Positions 4,500-5,803 of a stretch of DNA of 5,803 bases are shown here, one piece after another (position 1 is the first letter of the stretch; every line of letters begins with the position of its first letter). Made by a program: the position numbers and the translations under genes. Source of the stretch: an uncultured Erysipelotrichaceae bacterium (lineage in GTDB: Bacteria; Bacillota_I; Bacilli_A; Erysipelotrichales; Erysipelotrichaceae); contig CADBPK010000174.1 of the NCBI GenBank assembly GCA_902796465.1, positions 1 to 5,803 on the forward strand, read 5' to 3'. The notes beneath the pieces were generated by a model. That model saw only the letters and a list, made by a program, of their open reading frames with translations, ran no database searches and was not told the DNA's origin.

Positions 4500-5803
4500 G
4501 TGGCTAGAAAAACAAAAGGGCATAAAACAAAAGAACAGAAAAGAAAAGAGAAAAACTATGAAATAACGCAATGGATCACGGTTGTGATCCTTTGTGCGTT
4601 ATTATTGCTGGCACTGATCAGGGCCGGTGTTGTAGGCACATTTCTTTATAATCTGCAGAGATTCCTGGTCGGCAGCCTGTACTGGCTGATCGTCGGATTC
4701 ATCATGATCTGGGTACTGATCACGATCCGCATGAATCACACCAACGGCTACGGTCTGAAAAAGAACCCGGCAGCCATCGTACTGGTCCTTGCGGCAATTC
4801 TTCTGCTGACCAGTCATCTCGGTACGGATCCCGAACTGAGCGGTATGGATATCCTGTATGACTTCTTCAACCGGTGGAAGACGTTCTTTACCGGGACGCC
4901 GGATCATGTCGGCGGAGGAATCATCGGAGCTGTACTCTGTGCGTTTACATCTCTTCTATTCGGAAGAAAGGGAATTCCCATTGTTGTGGCAGTCCTCTTT
5001 CTGATCGCGGCACTGCTTATGGTATCTCTCGATGTTTATAAAAAAGCGGCGGCGTCAGTCGTCAGTTTCTTTGCACTCCCTGAGCGTGAGGACGAGGAAG
5101 AAGAGGAAGAAGAACCGGAAGTAAAGGAACCGAAGAATTTCTGGAAGATTCTTTCCGAAGTACGGCCGGCCGAAAAGGAAGCAGAGACCGTACATGAGAC
5201 GGTGAAAAAGGCAGAACAGAGACTCCCGCAAAGGGATGATCATTCCGCGTCCCTGATTAATCTGAATGAAGAGGATCCGGACAAGAAAGTTCTGGAAGTT
5301 TATCTTCCCGGCACGGTAATGTCTTCCCCGGGATCAAAATCCATTTTTATCAATGCGGATGATGTAAAAGACAGTCTTTATGAAGAAACGGTCCCGGAAG
5401 CCGAGATCACGGAAGAACTGCCTGTTGTTAAAGAGGAAACAAAACCGGCGCCGGATGTGCAGGAAGAAGGCGAAGTGAAACCGCAGCCGAAACAGCAGAG
5501 AACGGCACCGGCAAGAAAAGATTTCAAGAATTACCGTGTTCCGAATCCGTTCCGTCTGCTTGAACCGAAACCTGTTTCCCGCAGCGATGACGTAAACCGC
5601 ATGGCTGCCGTGGAAAAGGGCGAGCTGCTGATCAGGGTGCTGAAGAATTTCGATATCGAAGCACAGCTGGTCGATACCCATATCGGCCCGTCTGTTACCC
5701 AGTTTGAAATTAAGCCGGATGCCAATGTAAAGGTTTCCCGCATCATGGCACTGACAGATACGATCAAAATGCAGCTGGCAGTGAAGGATATCCGTATCGA
5801 AGC
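4500..5803 (+). CDS. ftsK: DNA translocase FtsK/SpoIIIE, N-terminal part (cut by window end)
   Basis: FtsK/SpoIIIE are membrane-anchored ATP-driven DNA pumps that clear chromosomes from the division septum. The visible 434 codons stay open to the edge. They show a very basic N-terminus (ARKTKGHKTKEQKRKEK); hydrophobic membrane segments near 25-46, 55-76, 90-107, 138-155 and 159-177; a charged, low-complexity linker (about 182-339) with a seven-glutamate run at 199-205; and the start of the conserved alpha domain from KDFKNYRVPN (340) through HIGPSVTQFEI (394-404) and VKVSRI to AVKDIRIE (427-434), closely matching SpoIIIE. The RecA-like motor with Walker motifs and the gamma DNA-reading domain must lie beyond 5803. 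The GTG start is chosen because GAGG (4491-4494) lies five bases before it; the next in-frame ATG is inside the second membrane segment. The gap of 10 bases after the RNase J gene indicates an operon with likely translational coupling. SpoIIIE rather than FtsK cannot be excluded. Confidence 0.95.
   Translation, partial: MARKTKGHKTKEQKRKEKNYEITQWITVVILCALLLLALIRAGVVGTFLYNLQRFLVGSLYWLIVGFIMIWVLITIRMNHTNGYGLKKNPAAIVLVLAAILLLTSHLGTDPELSGMDILYDFFNRWKTFFTGTPDHVGGGIIGAVLCAFTSLLFGRKGIPIVVAVLFLIAALLMVSLDVYKKAAASVVSFFALPEREDEEEEEEEPEVKEPKNFWKILSEVRPAEKEAETVHETVKKAEQRLPQRDDHSASLINLNEEDPDKKVLEVYLPGTVMSSPGSKSIFINADDVKDSLYEETVPEAEITEELPVVKEETKPAPDVQEEGEVKPQPKQQRTAPARKDFKNYRVPNPFRLLEPKPVSRSDDVNRMAAVEKGELLIRVLKNFDIEAQLVDTHIGPSVTQFEIKPDANVKVSRIMALTDTIKMQLAVKDIRIE
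4562..4603 (+). repeat. 42-base two-part inverted repeat inside the 5' end of ftsK
   Basis: AATAACGCA (4562-4570) is the exact complement of TGCGTTATT (4595-4603), and nested within it GGATCAC (4573-4579) pairs with GTGATCC (4584-4590) around a GGTT loop. The two stems (9 and 7 bp) are separated by a small asymmetric internal loop (two bases left, four right). It covers codons 21-35, the start of the first membrane segment. No T-tract follows, so it is not a standard terminator. It may be an mRNA hairpin for processing or translational control, a protein binding site, or chance. Confidence 0.7.

Overview
The window looks like a core-chromosome segment of a low-to-moderate GC Gram-positive bacterium (Firmicutes/Bacillota). 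Consensus-like sigma-A promoters, strong AGGAGG-type ribosome sites, intrinsic terminators and a Firmicutes-typical gene set (YmdB phosphodiesterase, RNase J, FtsK/SpoIIIE) support this. The divergent RNase J, which begins with a FALGGLDEDGKN-like segment and recalls the divergent Mollicutes/Erysipelotrichia paralogues, makes the Erysipelotrichia the best guess; this is inference. All genes lie on the + strand. There are no mobile elements, RNA genes, CRISPR arrays or gene-free stretches over 300 bases.

Layout: (i) 1-174: a strong intrinsic terminator for an unseen upstream gene, then a promoter and a hairpin leader. (ii) 175-951: ymdB, a dinuclear-metal phosphodiesterase. (iii) 988-1281: a self-contained unit with promoter, a 57-residue 2[4Fe-4S] ferredoxin gene and terminator. 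(iv) 1292-2760: miaB, tRNA methylthiotransferase, behind its own extended -10 promoter. (v) 2755-4489: an RNase J family gene with its own promoter over the miaB stop codon. (vi) 4500-5803: the 5' part of ftsK/spoIIIE, 10 bases after the RNase J gene and cut by the window edge.

Functionally the region is dominated by RNA metabolism (YmdB, MiaB, RNase J), with an iron-sulfur electron carrier beside a radical-SAM iron-sulfur enzyme, and then chromosome segregation. RNase J next to a SpoIIIE/FtsK gene matches what I recall of the Bacillus subtilis rnjB (RNase J2) locus.

I do not see a wholly new multi-gene system. The most notable points are: the RNase J homologue has lost several metal-ligand and phosphate-binding residues while the frame is fully intact, so it is probably a catalytically weak or dead partner subunit; a 42-base two-part inverted repeat lies inside the first codons of ftsK; and a stable hairpin abuts the ymdB ribosome site.
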